From assembly GCF_002149015.1 (NCBI RefSeq), contig NZ_NGFO01000026.1, forward strand, positions 1 through 64,000: 64,000 nt of DNA, in the 5' to 3' direction. Under the pieces are notes generated by a model. That model made no database searches, was not told the origin of the DNA, and saw nothing but the letters and a program-made list of their open reading frames with translations. Source of the DNA: Gordonia lacunae. Its GTDB lineage: Bacteria; Actinomycetota; Actinomycetes; Mycobacteriales; Mycobacteriaceae. Position numbers and translations under genes: made by a program. This document shows positions 7,658 through 20,648 of this stretch, piece by piece (positions within the stretch are counted from its first letter, which is position 1; each line of letters starts with the position of its first letter).

Positions 7658-9025
7658 GTGAAGAGCACTGTCGAGCAACTCACCCCGACCCGGGTCAAGC
7701 TGAACGTCGAGGTCCCGTTCGAGGAGCTGTCGGCAGACTTCGACCGGGCCTACCAGTCGTTGGCCCAGCAGATCCGGATCCCCGGGTTCCGCCCGGGCAA
7801 GGCGCCCGCGAAGCTGATCGAGGCCCGCGTCGGTCGCGATTCGATCCTCGCGCAGGTCGTCAACGACGCCATTCCGGCCAAGTACTCCGAGGCCGTCGCC
7901 GAGACCGAGACCAAGGCCATCGGCCAGCCCGAGATCGACCTCTCCGAGCTGAAGTACGGCGAGTCGGTCACCTTCACCGCCGAGGTCGACGTCCGTCCCG
8001 AGATCACCCTGCCCGACTACTCGACCCTCTCGGTCGAGGTCGACGCGATCGAGGTCGACGACGCCGCCGTGGACGAGCAGCTCGAAGGTCTGCGCGCTCG
8101 CTTCGGCACCCTCAAGGGCGTCGAGCGGGGCGTGGAGAACGGCGACTTCGTCTCGATCGACCTGGCCGCGACCGTCGACGGCGAGCCGGTCGAAGAGGCC
8201 ACCACCGAGGGGCTGTCCCACGAGGTCGGCTCGGGTCAGCTGATCGACGGACTCGACGAGGCGCTCATCGGCCTGAAGGCCGGTGAGGACAAGGAGTTCA
8301 CGACCAAGCTCGTCGCCGGCGACCACGCCGGTGAGGAGGCTCTGGTGAAGGTGACCGTGCAGTCGGTCAAGGAGCGCGAGCTCCCCGAGGTCGACGACGA
8401 GTTCGCCCAGATGGCCAGCGAGTTCGACACCGTCGACGAGCTGCGCGCCAGCCTCGCCGAGCGCGTCGAGCAGTCGGCGAAGCTGGAGCAGGCCAACAAG
8501 ATCCGTGACGCGGTTCTCGAGAAGCTGCTCGAGACCGTCGAGATCCCGCTGCCCGAGAAGGTCGTCGACGAAGAGGTCGAGGGTCAGCAGCACCAGGTCA
8601 TCCACGCCCTCGGACACGATGACGAGCAGGTCGCCAAGTTCCTCGAGGCGCAGGGCAAGACCCGCGAGGAGTGGGACGCCGAGTCCCGCGACGAGGCCGA
8701 GAAGTCGGTCAAGCAGCAGCTGCTGCTCGATGCCATCGCCGACCAGCAGGACACCGAGGTCAGCCAGGACGAGCTGACCCAACAGATCATCTTCACCGCC
8801 CAGCGCTACGGCATGCAGCCGCAGGAGTTCATCCAGCAGCTGACGCAGGCCAACCAGGTCGGCGCCGTGTACGCCGATGTCCGTCGCGGCAAGTCGCTGG
8901 CCGCGATCGTCGGCGATGTGACCGTCACCGACACCAACGGTGCGACCGTCGACACCGCGGAGTTCTTCGGTGGCAACGACGACGCCGAGGAGTCCGACGC
9001 GGAGACATCCGACACCGACAACTGA
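7658..9025 (+). CDS. tig: trigger factor, ribosome-associated chaperone and prolyl isomerase
   Basis: A 455-aa protein. The N-terminal ribosome-binding domain (1-145) contains the signature GFRPGKAPAKLIE; the FKBP-like PPIase domain (about 155-240) contains NGDFVSIDLAATVDGE; the helical C-terminal arms follow. It holds nascent chains at the ribosome exit. The last 30 residues are Asp/Glu-rich, common in actinobacterial homologues. GTG 7658 follows AAGGAG at 7643-7648; the frame is open upstream through the tRNA-Pro, which is not coding. It is followed by clpP1, clpP2 and clpX, the usual tig-clp order. Confidence 0.97.
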   Translation: MKSTVEQLTPTRVKLNVEVPFEELSADFDRAYQSLAQQIRIPGFRPGKAPAKLIEARVGRDSILAQVVNDAIPAKYSEAVAETETKAIGQPEIDLSELKYGESVTFTAEVDVRPEITLPDYSTLSVEVDAIEVDDAAVDEQLEGLRARFGTLKGVERGVENGDFVSIDLAATVDGEPVEEATTEGLSHEVGSGQLIDGLDEALIGLKAGEDKEFTTKLVAGDHAGEEALVKVTVQSVKERELPEVDDEFAQMASEFDTVDELRASLAERVEQSAKLEQANKIRDAVLEKLLETVEIPLPEKVVDEEVEGQQHQVIHALGHDDEQVAKFLEAQGKTREEWDAESRDEAEKSVKQQLLLDAIADQQDTEVSQDELTQQIIFTAQRYGMQPQEFIQQLTQANQVGAVYADVRRGKSLAAIVGDVTVTDTNGATVDTAEFFGGNDDAEESDAETSDTDN

Positions 9026-9068
9026 TCGACTCCGACCGCGGCCCTGCGTGCCGCACCTGATCCGCGCC

Positions 9069-9100
9069 ATCGCCGGTCCTCGTCCCCGAGGGCCGGCGAT
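9069..9100 (+). terminator. hairpin terminator after tig
   Basis: A 14-bp stem, 9069-9082 with 9087-9100, with one G-U pair and a TCCC loop. It lies 43 bp after the tig stop and implies that clpP1P2 has its own promoter downstream. Confidence 0.7.
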
Positions 9101-9302
9101 TGCCGTCGTCCGCCATCGCGCACAGGTTGTTCACGGTGCCGAAGGTGGTTCTGCTCTCAGCGAAGTGGCGTGTCCTCGGGAGTGCCCGCGGGTCTCGATT
9201 GGTTAGTGTCGGTGAGGACGTCATCAGAGAAGTATTCGATGAGCGTGTGCGTCGCCCGCGGGTGACGCACAGGTCATGACAACAAGGCAAAGGTAGGAAC
9301 CC

Positions 9303-9902
9303 GTGAGTGAGCCGACCATCCACACACCCACGATGAGTTCGGGTGTGGCTGGGTTGAACCTGACCGATTCGGTGTTCGAGCGTCTGCTGCGCGAGCGCAT
9401 CATCTTCCTGGGCACCCAGGTCGACGACGACATCGCGAACCGACTGTGCGCGCAGATCCTGCTGCTCGCAGCCGAGGACCCGCAGAAGGACATCCACCTC
9501 TACATCAACTCGCCCGGTGGGTCGGTGACCGCCGGCATGGCGATCTTCGACACCATGCAGCTCGCCGAGTGCGACGTCGCGACCTACGCGATGGGCATGG
9601 CGGCGTCGATGGGGCAGTTCCTCCTGGCCTCCGGCACCAAGGGCAAGCGGCACGCACTGCCGCACGCGCGCATCATGATGCACCAGCCGTCCGCGGGCAT
9701 CGGTGGTACCGCCGCCGACATCGCGATCCAGGCCGAGCAGTTCGCGCTCACCAAGAAGGAGATGAACCGGCTCAACGCCGAGTTCAGCGGTCAGCCGCTC
9801 GAGAAGATCGAGGCCGACGCGGACCGTGACAAGTGGTTCACCGCGGAAGAGGCCAAGGAATACGGCTTCGTCGACAAGGTGATCTCGCGTCCGGGTCAGT
9901 GA
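9303..9902 (+). CDS. clpP1: ATP-dependent Clp protease proteolytic subunit 1
   Basis: A 199-aa serine protease subunit. The triad is S102 (GMAASMGQ), H127 (MMHQPS) and D176 (DADRDKW); the strand INSPGGSV is at 69-75. In mycobacteria ClpP1 and ClpP2 form a mixed tetradecamer opened by ClpX or ClpC1, and the pair here implies the same. GTG 9303 has GGTAGGA at 9290-9297. clpP2 starts 65 bp downstream. Confidence 0.96.
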   Translation: MSEPTIHTPTMSSGVAGLNLTDSVFERLLRERIIFLGTQVDDDIANRLCAQILLLAAEDPQKDIHLYINSPGGSVTAGMAIFDTMQLAECDVATYAMGMAASMGQFLLASGTKGKRHALPHARIMMHQPSAGIGGTAADIAIQAEQFALTKKEMNRLNAEFSGQPLEKIEADADRDKWFTAEEAKEYGFVDKVISRPGQ

Positions 9903-9967
9903 GACCCGGGGTCGATGACCGCGCCTGACAGCCACCGCCGAGCCACCTCTACTCAATGGAGCAACAG

Positions 9968-10663
9968 ATGACCAACTCCCTTTCCCACGACGGCATGCCC
10001 GCCGAGGTCGCCGCCGGGATCCCCGCGTCGGCCCTGGCGCTGAAGAACATCGAGGCGCGGTACATCCTGCCGCAGTTCATCGAGCACACCCCGAACGGTC
10101 AGCGACAGTACGACCCGTACGCGAAGCTCTTCGAAGAGCGGATCGTGTTCGTCGGCACCCCGATCGACCAGGTCGTGTCCAACGACGTCATGGCGCAGCT
10201 GCTGGTGCTGGAGTCGCAGGATCCCGACCGCGACATCACCATGTACATCAACTCGCCCGGTGGCAGCGTGCCGGACATGCTGGCCATCTACGACACGATG
10301 CAGTACGTGCACTGCGACATCGTCACGGTCTGCCTCGGCGAGGCGGCGTCGGCCGCGGCGATCCTCCTCGCCGGCGGAACGCCCGGCAAGCGCGCGGCCC
10401 TCCCGAACGCCACGGTCCTGATCCACCAGCCGCGTACCGGCGGTGCATACCAGGGTCAGGTGTCCGACCTCGAGATCCAGGCCGCCGAGATCGAGCGCAT
10501 CCGCGACCGGCTCGACGAGATCTTGGCAAGCCACACCGGCCAGGACAAGGAGAAGATCCGCAAGGACACCGATCGCGACAACATCCTGACCGCGGCGGCC
10601 GCCAAGGAGTACGGAATCATCGACGAGGTCTTCGAGTACCGCAAGAAGTCGATGAAGAAGTAG
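9968..10663 (+). CDS. clpP2: ATP-dependent Clp protease proteolytic subunit 2
   Basis: A 231-aa ClpP paralogue with S128 (GEAASAAA), H153 (LIHQPR) and D204 (KDTDRDN). It carries an N-terminal extension (1-30, removed by processing in homologues) before [14 protein letters not shown] 9968 is preferred because GGAGCA lies 5-10 bases before it; an ATG at 9956 would overlap that site. It is the partner of clpP1 in the heteromeric protease. Confidence 0.95.
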   Translation: MTNSLSHDGMPAEVAAGIPASALALKNIEARYILPQFIEHTPNGQRQYDPYAKLFEERIVFVGTPIDQVVSNDVMAQLLVLESQDPDRDITMYINSPGGSVPDMLAIYDTMQYVHCDIVTVCLGEAASAAAILLAGGTPGKRAALPNATVLIHQPRTGGAYQGQVSDLEIQAAEIERIRDRLDEILASHTGQDKEKIRKDTDRDNILTAAAAKEYGIIDEVFEYRKKSMKK

Positions 10664-10871
10664 TCCTTCGATGAAGTAGTTGTGGCAGTACAGAAGTCCC
10701 GGTGATTTTCTGCCGCGACATTTGGCCTTATCGGTCGAAGTTCGGGCGGCACGCGGGTACCGTCGGGTTACTGGGCATTCGAATGTCGATCAAATGACCC
10801 ATGCCCGGCTGCGTGCGACGCGACGGACCAGACACGACAGTCCGGCAACGAGGAAGTAGGTACAGCGCGAG

Positions 10872-12152
10872 ATGGCACGAATCGGAGACGGCGGCGACCT
10901 GCTCAAGTGCTCTTTTTGCGGGAAGAGCCAGAAGCAGGTGAAGAAGCTCATCGCCGGCCCCGGCGTGTACATCTGCGATGAGTGCATCGACCTGTGCAAC
11001 GAGATCATCGAAGAGGAACTGGCCGAGAACGGCGACGTCAAGCTCGACGAGCTGCCCAAGCCGACGGAGATCCGTGACTTCCTCGAGAAGTACGTCATCG
11101 GCCAGGACACGGCGAAGCGGACGCTCGCGGTGGCGGTCTACAACCACTACAAGCGCATCCAGGCGGGAGAGAAGAAGGACTCCCGGACGGGTGAGACCGT
11201 CGAGCTGATGAAGTCGAACATCCTCATGCTCGGCCCCACCGGATGCGGCAAGACGTATCTGGCGCAGACGCTGGCGAAGATGCTCAACGTCCCGTTCGCG
11301 ATCGCCGACGCCACCGCCCTCACCGAGGCCGGATATGTGGGCGAGGACGTCGAGAACATCCTGTTGAAGCTGATCCAGGCCGCCGACTACGACGTCAAGC
11401 GCGCCGAGACCGGCATCATCTACATCGACGAGGTCGACAAGATCGCTCGCAAGAGCGAGAACCCGTCGATCACCCGCGATGTGTCCGGCGAAGGTGTCCA
11501 GCAGGCGCTCCTGAAGATCCTCGAGGGGACCCAGGCCTCCGTGCCGCCGCAGGGCGGACGCAAGCACCCGCATCAGGAGTTCATCCAGATCGACACGACG
11601 AACGTGCTCTTCATCGTCGCCGGTGCGTTCGCCGGGCTCGAGAAGATCGTGTCCGAGCGAATCGGCAAGCGCGGCCTCGGTTTCGGCAACGAAGTGGCGA
11701 GCAAGGACGAGGTCGACACCTCGGATCAGTTCGCCGACGTGATGCCGGAGGACTTGATCAAGTTCGGTCTGATCCCGGAGTTCATCGGACGTCTGCCGGT
11801 CGTGGCCTCGGTGACCAACCTCGACAAGGACTCGCTGGTCAGCATTCTCTCGGAGCCGAAGAACGCGCTGGTGAAGCAGTACACCCGGTTGTTCGACATG
11901 GACAACGTGGAGCTCGAGTTCACCAAGGATGCGCTCGAGGCGGTCGCCGATCAGGCGATCCACCGTGGCACCGGCGCCCGTGGCCTGCGCGCCATCATGG
12001 AAGAGGTCCTGCTGCCGGTCATGTACGACATCCCCAGCCGGGACGACGTCGAGAAGGTCGTGGTGACCGGTGAGACCGTCCGGGACAACGTGCTCCCGAC
12101 GATCGTGCCGCGGAAGGCCTCCAGCGACGAACGTCGCGACAAGAGCGCCTGA
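10872..12152 (+). CDS. clpX: ClpX AAA+ unfoldase of Clp protease
   Basis: A 426-aa ATPase. The N-terminal zinc-binding domain has C13, C16, C35 and C38 (CSFC and CDEC). Walker A is GPTGCGKT (121-128), Walker [10 protein letters not shown] (182-190), and pore and sensor motifs follow, including [10 protein letters not shown] in the C-terminal subdomain. It unfolds tagged substrates and feeds ClpP1P2. The 208-bp interval before it probably holds its own promoter and includes the palindrome CATTCGAATG (10776-10785). Confidence 0.97.
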   Translation: MARIGDGGDLLKCSFCGKSQKQVKKLIAGPGVYICDECIDLCNEIIEEELAENGDVKLDELPKPTEIRDFLEKYVIGQDTAKRTLAVAVYNHYKRIQAGEKKDSRTGETVELMKSNILMLGPTGCGKTYLAQTLAKMLNVPFAIADATALTEAGYVGEDVENILLKLIQAADYDVKRAETGIIYIDEVDKIARKSENPSITRDVSGEGVQQALLKILEGTQASVPPQGGRKHPHQEFIQIDTTNVLFIVAGAFAGLEKIVSERIGKRGLGFGNEVASKDEVDTSDQFADVMPEDLIKFGLIPEFIGRLPVVASVTNLDKDSLVSILSEPKNALVKQYTRLFDMDNVELEFTKDALEAVADQAIHRGTGARGLRAIMEEVLLPVMYDIPSRDDVEKVVVTGETVRDNVLPTIVPRKASSDERRDKSA

Positions 12153-12176
12153 CGCGCAGCACGCACCGACGACAAG

Positions 12177-12208
12177 CGAGCCCCGCCCGGTCCTCCGGGC
12201 GGGGCTCG
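12177..12208. terminator. 14-bp hairpin terminator between clpX and fdhF
   Basis: CGAGCCCCGCCCGG (12177-12190) pairs perfectly with CCGGGCGGGGCTCG (12195-12208) around TCCT. It separates two convergent genes. Confidence 0.85.
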
Positions 12209-12224
12209 AATCTGTCGTACCCGG

Positions 12225-14552
12225 CTAGGCCGATGCGGCCGGCTCGAGGCGGATGACCACCGCCTTGGAGACCGGTGTGTTCGACTCCCTGGCCACCGAT
12301 CCCAGCGGGACCAGCGGATTGGTCTCCGGGTAGTACGCGGCCGCGTTGCCGCGCGGCGTGTCGTACGGGACGACCTCGAAGCCGCGGACCCGGCGTTCCT
12401 CCACTCCGGCCTCGCCGTCGAACTCCGAGACGATGTCGACGAGTTGTCCGGCCCGGAGGCCGAGCGACGCGATGTCGTCGGGGTTGACCATCACGATGTG
12501 GCGGTTCCCAGAGATGCCGCGGTAACGGTCGTCGTGGCCGTAGACGGTGGTGTTGTACTGGTCGTGGCTCCGGAGTGTCTGCAAGATGAGACGGCCGGCC
12601 GGGACGTCCACCCATTCGAGGGGGTGGAGTGCGAAGTTGGCCTTGCCGTTGGGGGTGTCGAACGACCTGGTGTCGCGAGGCGGGTGCGGCAGCACGAAGC
12701 CGTCACTCCGCCGGACGCGGATGTTGAAGTCGTCGAAGCCGGGTACGACCCGCTCGATCCGGTCCCGGATGCGGTCGTAGTCGCGCTTGAGTTCTTGCCA
12801 CGGAACCGGGTGAGCGGTGCCGAGAACACGGGTCGCGAGATCGCAGATGATCGCGACCTCGCTACGCAGATGCGACGACACCGGCGGCAGCGACCCGCGC
12901 GACAGGTGCACCGCCGACATCGAGTCCTCGACCGAGACACGTTGCGCCACACCGTCGATGACGTCGCGGTCGGTACGACCGAGGGTGGGCAGGATGAGTG
13001 CGCGGCGACCGGTGACGAGGTGCGATTCGTTCAGTTTGGTGGACACGTGCACCGTGAGTGCGCAGCGCCGCAGAGCGTCGGCGGTGGCGTCGGTGTCGGG
13101 CGAGGCAGACACGAAATTGCCGCCCATCCCGACGAAGACGCGGACCTTCCCGGCGGCCATCGCGGTGATGGCTGCGACGGTGTCGTAGCCGTGCTCGCGT
13201 GGGGACGTGATGCCGAACTCGGCATCCTGGGCGGCGAGGAAGGACTCCGGCATCTTCTCGAAGATCCCCATCGTGCGATCGCCCTGCACATTGGAATGGC
13301 CGCGAACCGGGCACAGTCCGGCCCCGACTCGGCCGATCATGCCGCGCAGCAGCAGCACGTTGGTGCCCTCGGCGATGGTCGCCACGCCGTGGCGGTGCTG
13401 GGTCAGTCCCATCGCCCAGCACAGGACGATGCGTCGGGAGGTGGCAACAGCCCGTGCGAGCTCGTCGATCTCGGCGCGGGTCACTCCGGTGATCTCGACG
13501 ACCTCGTCGAGGTCGACGTCGTCGAGCAGATCGAGATACTCCTCGACCCCGGCGCACGACTCGTCGAGGAATTGCTGATCGAAGACCGTTCCGGGCGCTG
13601 CTCGTTCGGCGTCACGGAGCAGACGTGCGACGCCGCGGAACAGGGCCATGTCGGACCCGAGCCGGACCTGGAGGAAGTCGTCGGCCAGCTTGGTGCCCGC
13701 GCCGATGACGCCGCCGACCTTCTGCGGATCCTTGAAGCGCATCAGGCCCGCCTCGGGGAGCGGGTTGATCGCGACGATCCGGGCGCCGTTGTGCTTCGCC
13801 TTCTCCAGGGTGGCAAGCATTCTCGGGTGATTGGTGCCGGGGTTCTGGCCGGCGATGAGGATCAGGTCGGCCGCCTCGAGATCGGGGACGGTGACCGACC
13901 CCTTGCCGATGCCGATCGACGCGCCGAGAGCGGCGCCGGACGACTCGTGGCACATGTTCGAGCAGTCGGGGAGATTGTTCGTACCCAGGCTGCGGGCGAA
14001 GAGCTGATACAGGAAAGCGGCTTCGTTGCTGGTGCGACCCGACGTGTAGAACACGGCCTCGTCGGGCGAGTCCATCGCGGCGAGCTCGTCGGCGATGACG
14101 GCGTCGGCCTCATCCCAGCTGAGCGGCCGGTAGTGGGTGTCGCCCGAGCCGAGATACATCGGGTGCGCCAGACGCCCCTGCTGCGAAAGCCAGTAGCCGC
14201 TTCGTGTGCGGAGGTCATCGACGCTGTGGGCGGCGAAGAACTCGGGAGTGACCGCTCGACGAGTGGCCTCTTCGGCGACCGCCTTGGCGCCGTTCTCGCA
14301 GAACTCGGCGTGCTTGCGGTGGCCCGGGGTCTCCGGCCAGGCGCAGCCGGGGCAATCGAACCCATCACGCTGATTGAGCTTGATCAAGGTCTGCGCCGTC
14401 CGGACCGCGCCCATCTGCTCGACACCGCGCTTGAGGGCGACCGCGACCGCGGGGACCCCGGCGGCATAGGACTTCCGGTGCGTGCGCCGGACCTCGCGCG
14501 GCTCGTCGACGGCGTGCGTTGCCGTCGATTCGGTGTCGTGAGTGTTGCTCAT
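12225..14552 (-). CDS. FdhF/YdeP family molybdopterin oxidoreductase
   Basis: About 775 aa. The N-terminal Cys motif (CPGCAW near residue 67, then C85) can hold an iron-sulfur cluster; the molybdopterin-binding domains follow (TSGRTSNEAAFLYQLFAR; NMCHESSG), and a C-terminal aspartate decarboxylase-like barrel carries HDQYNTTVYG. This family (E. coli YdeP, Rv2900c) is formate-dehydrogenase-like, but its substrate is poorly known. The reading frame extends to 14600; ATG 14552 (MSNTHDTE) is chosen, with ATG 14561 as an alternative. It diverges from mobA with 49 bp between starts, a link to the molybdenum cofactor it needs. Confidence 0.88.
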   Translation of the reverse strand: MSNTHDTESTATHAVDEPREVRRTHRKSYAAGVPAVAVALKRGVEQMGAVRTAQTLIKLNQRDGFDCPGCAWPETPGHRKHAEFCENGAKAVAEEATRRAVTPEFFAAHSVDDLRTRSGYWLSQQGRLAHPMYLGSGDTHYRPLSWDEADAVIADELAAMDSPDEAVFYTSGRTSNEAAFLYQLFARSLGTNNLPDCSNMCHESSGAALGASIGIGKGSVTVPDLEAADLILIAGQNPGTNHPRMLATLEKAKHNGARIVAINPLPEAGLMRFKDPQKVGGVIGAGTKLADDFLQVRLGSDMALFRGVARLLRDAERAAPGTVFDQQFLDESCAGVEEYLDLLDDVDLDEVVEITGVTRAEIDELARAVATSRRIVLCWAMGLTQHRHGVATIAEGTNVLLLRGMIGRVGAGLCPVRGHSNVQGDRTMGIFEKMPESFLAAQDAEFGITSPREHGYDTVAAITAMAAGKVRVFVGMGGNFVSASPDTDATADALRRCALTVHVSTKLNESHLVTGRRALILPTLGRTDRDVIDGVAQRVSVEDSMSAVHLSRGSLPPVSSHLRSEVAIICDLATRVLGTAHPVPWQELKRDYDRIRDRIERVVPGFDDFNIRVRRSDGFVLPHPPRDTRSFDTPNGKANFALHPLEWVDVPAGRLILQTLRSHDQYNTTVYGHDDRYRGISGNRHIVMVNPDDIASLGLRAGQLVDIVSEFDGEAGVEERRVRGFEVVPYDTPRGNAAAYYPETNPLVPLGSVARESNTPVSKAVVIRLEPAASA

Positions 14553-14601
14553 GATGTCCATCTTGCCCCGCACGTGTGCCGCATCGCGCACACTGGGCAC
14601 T

Positions 14602-15249
14602 GTGACTCAACACACGGATTCGGATACATCGGTGATCGCCGCTCTGGTGCTGGCGGGCGGACGCTCACGGCGAATGGGCAGCGACAAGGCCGCACTGGAC
14701 TGGGAGGGCGAACCCATGCTCGCCCGGGTGGTGCGCGTGGTGTCGCAACGATGCGATCCGGTGCTGGTCGTCGCGGGTGAGACGTCCGCCGCATTCCGCG
14801 GCGTCGACGACATCCGTGACCGCGCGGCGCCGGGGATCGACACGTCGAAGGTGCGCTGGGTGACCGATGAGCAGGAGGGGACCGGCCCGCTGGGCGGTCT
14901 CGTCGCAGGTCTGTCCGCCGCGGCCGCCGCGGGTGCCGAGTACGCGTTCGTGTGTGCCACGGACATGCCGCTCATCGCCCCGGACCTGATCGACGAGTTA
15001 CGTCTGGGCGTGACCGGCTCGACGCAGGCGGTCATCGCGCACGACGCGCAGCGCGATCATCCGATGGCAGGGATCTACCGCACGGATGCGGCCGGACTGA
15101 TCGCCGACATCGTCGCGAGCGGCGAACGACGGATGCTGGGCGCGATCGAGGCACTCACCACCCACCGGGTGGGAATCTCCGATCCGGACTGGCTCGTCAA
15201 CGTCAACGCGCCCGAGGACCTGCACAGGTTGCGCGTGTCGGCGGGCTAG
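14602..15249 (+). CDS. mobA: molybdenum cofactor guanylyltransferase
   Basis: A 215-aa nucleotidyltransferase that joins GMP to molybdopterin to make the bis-MGD cofactor. [16 protein letters not shown] (about 16-30) is the MobA nucleotide-binding signature; ATDMPLIAP is the metal-binding strand and [13 protein letters not shown] a conserved active-site segment. GTG 14602 is preferred over upstream in-frame codons that would run into fdhF. The divergent fdhF encodes a probable bis-MGD user. The position between clpX and valS matches mobA in M. tuberculosis. Confidence 0.9.
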   Translation: MTQHTDSDTSVIAALVLAGGRSRRMGSDKAALDWEGEPMLARVVRVVSQRCDPVLVVAGETSAAFRGVDDIRDRAAPGIDTSKVRWVTDEQEGTGPLGGLVAGLSAAAAAGAEYAFVCATDMPLIAPDLIDELRLGVTGSTQAVIAHDAQRDHPMAGIYRTDAAGLIADIVASGERRMLGAIEALTTHRVGISDPDWLVNVNAPEDLHRLRVSAG

Positions 15250-15304
15250 CGGCCGGCGCGCTCGCGCGGACGGGTCCCGGGCGAGGTCCGGCCCGGCGAA
15301 AACA

Positions 15305-15310
15305 TAGAAT
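15305..15310 (+). promoter_or_regulatory. -10 element of valS, near-leaderless
   Basis: TAGAAT is followed by seven bases and GTG 15318. The predicted transcription start falls at or one base before the start codon, and no Shine-Dalgarno is present. Confidence 0.6.
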
Positions 15311-15317
15311 AGCGCCC

Positions 15318-18004
<2,687 letters not shown>

Positions 18005-18008
<4 letters not shown>

Positions 18009-19537
18009 GCGACGACACCGGTTTCCCCGAAGAGGATCCCGCCGTCCTGGGTATGGACGCGGCGGGCGACCCCCTGGGTCTGTCGGCGATCCTGGGGGAC
18101 GACGAACCCGATCCGGATGCCGAGCCGGCGCGGTTGCGCGTCACCGACAGCGCCGACGATCTCGCCGAACTCGCCGACGTCGAGGCCGAACTCGACACCC
18201 GGTGGCCCGAGACCAAGATCGAACCGTCGCTGACCCGCATCGCGACGCTCATGGACCTCCTCGGGTCGCCGCAGCACGGGTATCCCGCGATCCACATCGC
18301 CGGGACGAACGGCAAGACGTCGGTCACCCGGATGGTCGACGCCCTGCTGTCGGCGCTGCACCGGCGCACCGGGCGGATCACGAGTCCGCACCTGCAGCGC
18401 GTCACCGAACGGATCTCGGTGGACGGCAAGCCGATTCCGGCGCGCACCTACATCGACACCTATCGGGAACTCGAGCCGTACATCACCATGGTCGACGATT
18501 CGTCGACTGCCGCGGGCGGACCGCGGATGAGCAAGTTCGAGGTGCTGACCGCGATGGCGTACGCGGTGTTCGCCGAGGCGCCGGTCGACGTGGCCGTCGT
18601 CGAGACCGGTATGGGCGGACGCTGGGACGCGACCAACGTCATCGACGGGACGGTCTCGGTGATCACGCCGATCGCGATGGATCACGCGGACTACCTCGGC
18701 GACACGCTGACCGCCATCGCGGGGGAGAAGGCGGGGATCATCAAGGCCGCCGAGCCCGATGCCGCCGGGACCGTCGACCCCGTCACGGTCATCGCCGAAC
18801 AGAGTCCTGAGGTCATGGACGTCCTGCTGCGCGCGGCCGTCGACGCGGGGACCATCGTCGCCCGTCAGGGTTCGGAGTTCGCGGTCCTCGATGCCGGCAT
18901 CGCGGTGGGCGGGCAGATGCTGACGATCCAGGGACTCGGCGGCGTCTACGACGAGATCTTCGTGCCGTTGCACGGCGCGCACCAGGCGGCGAACGCCGCG
19001 CTGGCCCTCGCGGCGGTGGAGGCGTTCTTCGGTGCGGGTGCCGATCGGCAGCTCGACATCGATGCCGTCCGTGCGGGTTTCGCCACGGTCGACAACCCCG
19101 GGCGGCTCGAACGGTTGCGCAGCGCGCCGACGGTGTTCGCCGACGCGGCACACAACCCGCACGGGGCGGCCGCACTCGCGCAGGCCCTCGCCGAGGAATT
19201 CGACTTCCGTCGTCTCGTCGGCGTGGTCGGTGTGCTCGGCGACAAAGACGCCCGCGGGGTCCTGGAGGCCCTGGAACCGGTGCTCGACGCGATCGTCGTC
19301 ACCGACAACGGATCACCGCGCGCCCTCGACCCCGAAACGCTCGCGGAGTACGCGCGCGAGGTGTTCGGTGAGGACCGCGTCGTCGTCAAACCCTTCCTGC
19401 CCGACGCCGTCGAAGAGGCCATCGCCCTGGCCGAGGAAGCCGACGGGGAGCGAGTGTCGGGCGCAGGCGTGGTCATCACCGGGTCCGTCGTGACCGCGGG
19501 TGCCGCGCGAACCCTCTTCGGTAAGGAACCCTCATGA
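18005..19537 (+). CDS. folC: dihydrofolate synthase/folylpolyglutamate synthase
   Basis: A 510-aa Mur-ligase-type enzyme that adds glutamate to dihydropteroate and to folates. The P-loop is [14 protein letters not shown] (97-110); later motifs include [14 protein letters not shown] and [12 protein letters not shown]. The first 60 residues are an acidic extension beyond the usual start. GTG 18005 overlaps the valS stop, and the gene ends in an ATGA overlap with the DUF4233 gene; the three form one operon. Confidence 0.95.
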
Positions 19538-19926
19538 CCACCCGGTACACCCCACCCACGAACGATCCGTGGAAGGGGCTGCGCGGCGTGATGGCGGGCA
19601 CGATGATCCTCGAGGTCATCGTCGTGATCCTGGCGTTCCCGATCGTGTGGCGTCTGGGCGACGGGCTGACCTGGCTGTCGGGCGGGTACCTCACGCTGGT
19701 GGTCATCGCGATGATCCTCGCCGCCGGGATGCAGGGCCGGCCCTACGCGATCACCCTCGATCTCGCCCTGCAGGTCGTCCTGATCGCCGGCGGGATCTTC
19801 CACTGGTCGATCGCGGTGGTCGGAGTCGTCTTCGGTTCGGTCTGGCTCTACATCCGCTACATCAAGGCCGACGTGGAGAAGCGCGTCGAACGCGGGATGC
19901 TGCCCGGACAGGAACCGATCGAGTAG
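19534..19926 (+). CDS. DUF4233 integral membrane protein
   Basis: A 130-aa protein with four hydrophobic segments (about 20-42, 46-68, 72-90 and 92-108) and a charged C-terminal tail. DUF4233 proteins follow folC throughout Mycobacteriales (Rv2446c); their function is unknown. ATG 19534 overlaps the folC stop by four bases. The genomic link to folate metabolism is conserved, but no biochemical role can be read from the sequence. Confidence 0.88.
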   Translation: MTTRYTPPTNDPWKGLRGVMAGTMILEVIVVILAFPIVWRLGDGLTWLSGGYLTLVVIAMILAAGMQGRPYAITLDLALQVVLIAGGIFHWSIAVVGVVFGSVWLYIRYIKADVEKRVERGMLPGQEPIE

Positions 19927-20148
19927 TCGGAGAGGTCCGGTACCGCCCGCCTCGGACGCCGGACCAGCCGTGTTCGCGTTGCTCAGTGCGGGCTTTGGTG
20001 GCCGCAAGAGCTGTGGCCGGACCGTTATCGCCGAATCGGGGCGACACGGGGGGGCCGGCTGCAACAATGGCCCAAGCCGCGGGGGCGACAGGTCGTTCCT
20101 CGCAGCCTGTCGAACCACTTCCCGATACACCCCGATGTGAGGACATAC

Positions 20149-20610
20149 GTGCAGTTCCAGCTCTCCCGGACCGTCATCTCCGACCGCTCCCGCCGCGCCG
20201 CGCTGCCCGCGGCTCTGCTCGCCGCCGCGGCATTCGCGCTGACCGTCCCGGCAACGGCCACCGCCGCTCCCGAGGACGACCAGGCCCCGCCCGCGATCGC
20301 GAACTTCACGGGGGCGCCGGTCGCCGATGCGCCGGTTCCCGTCGGCCCGGGGGAGTACAGCTACGTCGCCACGCACGCGATCACCGAGCGCGCCGCGTCG
20401 ATGAAGGCACCCGAGGCGATCGCCAGCCTGCCGGTGCCCGTCCAGTACCGGCCCGCCAATCTCGGTCTGGCACAGCAGTTCGACCTGGCGCTCGCCGGGG
20501 CGCTCGCGTCGCCCGGCGGTTGTGTTCAGGTGGTCGTCGATCCGCGCTCGCGCACCGGCAGCCTCTTCAATTACGGGTTCTTCCCGGTCGCCGGTGAGTA
20601 CTGCTCCTGA
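20149..20610 (+). CDS. secreted protein of unknown function
   Basis: A 153-aa precursor with a long signal peptide ([24 protein letters not shown], cleavage after about residue 44). The mature part has two Cys (one in GGCVQVV, one at the C-terminus EYCS) that may pair. GTG 20149 is preferred: GAGGA lies 5 bases before it; GTG 20137 is upstream in frame. It sits between the valS-folC operon and ndk. The 222 bp before it contain no recognisable gene or hairpin. No family recognised. Confidence 0.75.
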   Translation: MQFQLSRTVISDRSRRAALPAALLAAAAFALTVPATATAAPEDDQAPPAIANFTGAPVADAPVPVGPGEYSYVATHAITERAASMKAPEAIASLPVPVQYRPANLGLAQQFDLALAGALASPGGCVQVVVDPRSRTGSLFNYGFFPVAGEYCS

Positions 20611-20635
20611 CCGGTGCGGAGTGGCAACCGGTCGC

Positions 20636-20641
20636 TAGGGT
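20636..20641 (+). promoter_or_regulatory. -10 element of ndk, near-leaderless
   Basis: TAGGGT is followed by seven bases and GTG 20649, which is the family start [12 protein letters not shown]. The arrangement is the same as at valS. The same bases could alternatively act as a weak Shine-Dalgarno. Confidence 0.45.
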
Positions 20642-20648
20642 GTCAATC

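Noticed and set aside
7652-9070. 472-codon minus-strand open frame opposite tig
   Set aside because: Shadow frame, Leu/Gly/Val repeats only; tig is certain.
9149-9164. ClgR-like dyad TTCTGC-TCTCA-GCGAA upstream of clpP1
   Set aside because: The left half has an inserted base relative to the TCGC-N5-GCGA pattern; too weak to call.
12444-14780. 778-codon plus-strand open frame opposite fdhF
   Set aside because: Shadow frame; the minus strand carries clear molybdopterin-enzyme motifs.
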